Part shown: one piece after another, positions 5,852 through 6,851 of the stretch
Position numbering within the stretch: position 1 is the stretch's first letter
How the letters are laid out: each line of letters begins with the position of its first letter
NCBI GenBank assembly: GCA_002450925.1
Contig: DKAU01000025.1
Location: 1 to 6,851, forward strand
Source of the DNA: Thiobacillus sp. UBA6918
GTDB lineage: Bacteria; Pseudomonadota; Gammaproteobacteria; Burkholderiales; Thiobacillaceae
Direction of reading: 5' to 3'
Length of the DNA: 6,851 nucleotides
The notes under the pieces: generated by a model
Told to the model about the DNA's origin: nothing
The model's database searches: none
What the model saw: the letters and a program-made list of their open reading frames with translations, nothing else
Made by a program: the position numbers and the translations under genes

Positions 5852-5882
5852 TGGTATGGTGATAAACGTTTTGTGAATACCA
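5852..5882 (+). other. Possible stem-loop across the doxX-tal junction and tal start
   Basis: TGGTAT (5852-5857) can pair with ATACCA (5877-5882), whose last base is the A of the tal ATG. The 19-base loop contains the perfect palindrome AAACGTTT (5864-5871). There is no T-run after it, so it is not an intrinsic terminator. If it forms in the mRNA it could limit access to the tal start, which also lacks a clear ribosome site. A six-base stem can easily arise by chance. Confidence 0.25.
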
Positions 5883-6851
5883 TGCCACTATTTTCTGATC
5901 TTCATCAATATGGGCAAAGCATCTGGCTGGACAACCTGACTCGCGGGCATATCCGCGATGGCAGGCTTGCCCGGCTGATTGCTCAAGGTGTGACCGGAAT
6001 CACATCCAACCCAACCATTTATTTCAAGGCTGTCACGGAATCTGCTGATTATGTTTCGCAGCTTGAGCATCTTAGGCAGACAGAGCCGGACCCGGAGAAG
6101 CGTTATGAAACGCTGGTCGTAGAAGATGTTCGGGCAGCCTGTGATCTCCTTCATCCGGCGCACGTAAAAAGTGGTGGCGACGATGGTTATGTCAGCCTGG
6201 AGGTTTCGCCCCGTTTCGCCCATGACGCGTTGATGACTATTGCCGAGGCGAAGCGGCTTAATGAATTGGTTGGACGCGAGAATCTGCTGATCAAGGTGCC
6301 GGGGACAGAAGAGGGTCTGCGCGCATTTGAGCGCCTTACTGCAGATGGAATCAGGGTCAACGTTACCCTGCTTTTTTCTTTGCAGCATGTTGTGCGCACT
6401 TTCGAGTCCTATATTCTCGGCGCAGAAAAATGGGTGGAGCAGGGCGGCGATCCAGGTCGCCTCAAATCAGTAGCCAGCCTTTTCCTGTCTCGCGTGGATA
6501 CGTTGGTGGACAAGAAACTGGATGCCATAGGCACCCCGCAGGCACTTGGCTTGCGCGGCAAGACTGCAGTAGCTATTGCGAAGCTGGCCTACCAGCGCTA
6601 CCAGGATTTTTTCAAAAGCGATAAATATTTTTCTCACTTGCGGGCGCTAAGAACAAGGCCACAGTATCTGCTATGGGCGAGTAGCGGCACCAAGAACCCG
6701 GCATACAGCGATCTTCTTTATGTCGAGCCCCTGATCAACTCGGAAACCATCAACACGCTTCCGGACAAGACCCTGGACGCACTTGCTGCGCATGGCGAAA
6801 TTGGTCCCACCCTGCACCTGGGGGTCACTGGCGCCGAGGACGATCTGGTCC
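5882..6851 (+). CDS. tal: Transaldolase, 3' end cut by the window edge (323 codons seen)
   Basis: Transaldolase moves a dihydroxyacetone unit between sedoheptulose 7-phosphate and glyceraldehyde 3-phosphate in the cytosolic non-oxidative pentose phosphate pathway (and in some ribulose monophosphate cycles). The frame is open from 5882 to the last base. Hallmarks are GQSIWLDNLTRG (11-22) with Asp17, TSNPTIY (41-47), VSLEVSP (104-110), the Schiff-base Lys138 in LLIKVPGT (135-142), NVTLLFSL (160-167), FLSRVD (201-206) and ASSGTKNPAYSDLLYVE (266-282). This is the longer bacterial form of about 360-380 residues, so perhaps 40-55 residues are missing; a fused glucose-6-phosphate isomerase domain, known in some bacteria, cannot be excluded. 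The ATG was chosen because the family usually begins about ten residues before GQSIW; an in-frame GTG lies three codons upstream (5873). No strong ribosome site is visible. Confidence 0.96.
   Translation, partial: MPLFSDLHQYGQSIWLDNLTRGHIRDGRLARLIAQGVTGITSNPTIYFKAVTESADYVSQLEHLRQTEPDPEKRYETLVVEDVRAACDLLHPAHVKSGGDDGYVSLEVSPRFAHDALMTIAEAKRLNELVGRENLLIKVPGTEEGLRAFERLTADGIRVNVTLLFSLQHVVRTFESYILGAEKWVEQGGDPGRLKSVASLFLSRVDTLVDKKLDAIGTPQALGLRGKTAVAIAKLAYQRYQDFFKSDKYFSHLRALRTRPQYLLWASSGTKNPAYSDLLYVEPLINSETINTLPDKTLDALAAHGEIGPTLHLGVTGAEDDLV

Noticed and set aside
5888..6388. Open frame of 166 codons on the minus strand
   Set aside because: It lies opposite the transaldolase gene, whose catalytic motifs are unmistakable on the plus strand.

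Overview
The window reads as a stretch of ordinary chromosome from a Gram-negative proteobacterium. Two proteins carry lipoprotein signal peptides, and the genes are densely packed, with short gaps or small overlaps. The type of transaldolase and the set of neighbours suggest a beta- or gammaproteobacterium. A Nitrosomonadales-like or methylotrophic lineage is possible, but this is an impression and was not tested. I see no rRNA, tRNA, CRISPR array, insertion sequence or phage gene.

Layout. Bases 1-104 hold no convincing gene but contain a cluster of short inverted repeats. Next come three minus-strand genes: a small lipoprotein (105-533), a DUF389 membrane protein (569-1549) and a VIT/CCC1-type membrane transporter (1536-2315). 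The last two overlap by 14 bases and are read in the order VIT then DUF389. A 124-base gap (2316-2439) precedes a four-gene minus-strand unit read from 5312 to 2440: selO (protein AMPylase), a lipoprotein of unknown function, an FKBP-type prolyl isomerase, and a small protein of unknown function with a Cys-x-Cys-Ala-Asp-Asp motif. A 75-base divergent region (5313-5387) separates selO from a plus-strand pair: a DoxX-family membrane protein and transaldolase (tal), which runs off the right edge.

How the genes may work together. SelO modifies proteins with AMP in a redox-dependent way, and this copy keeps both the catalytic residues and the C-terminal regulatory cysteine. It is tightly packed with a lipoprotein and a prolyl isomerase, so a link to envelope or oxidative stress is conceivable but inferred. 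The VIT-DUF389 pair looks translationally coupled and may act in metal or solute handling at the membrane. DoxX and tal are likely co-transcribed, with no obvious biochemical link.

Three genes use non-ATG starts (GTG for the VIT protein, TTG for DUF389, GTG for the 236-residue lipoprotein). The least explained items are the two lipoproteins, the CxCADD protein, the left-edge repeat cluster and a possible stem-loop over the tal start. No clearly new multi-gene system is evident.
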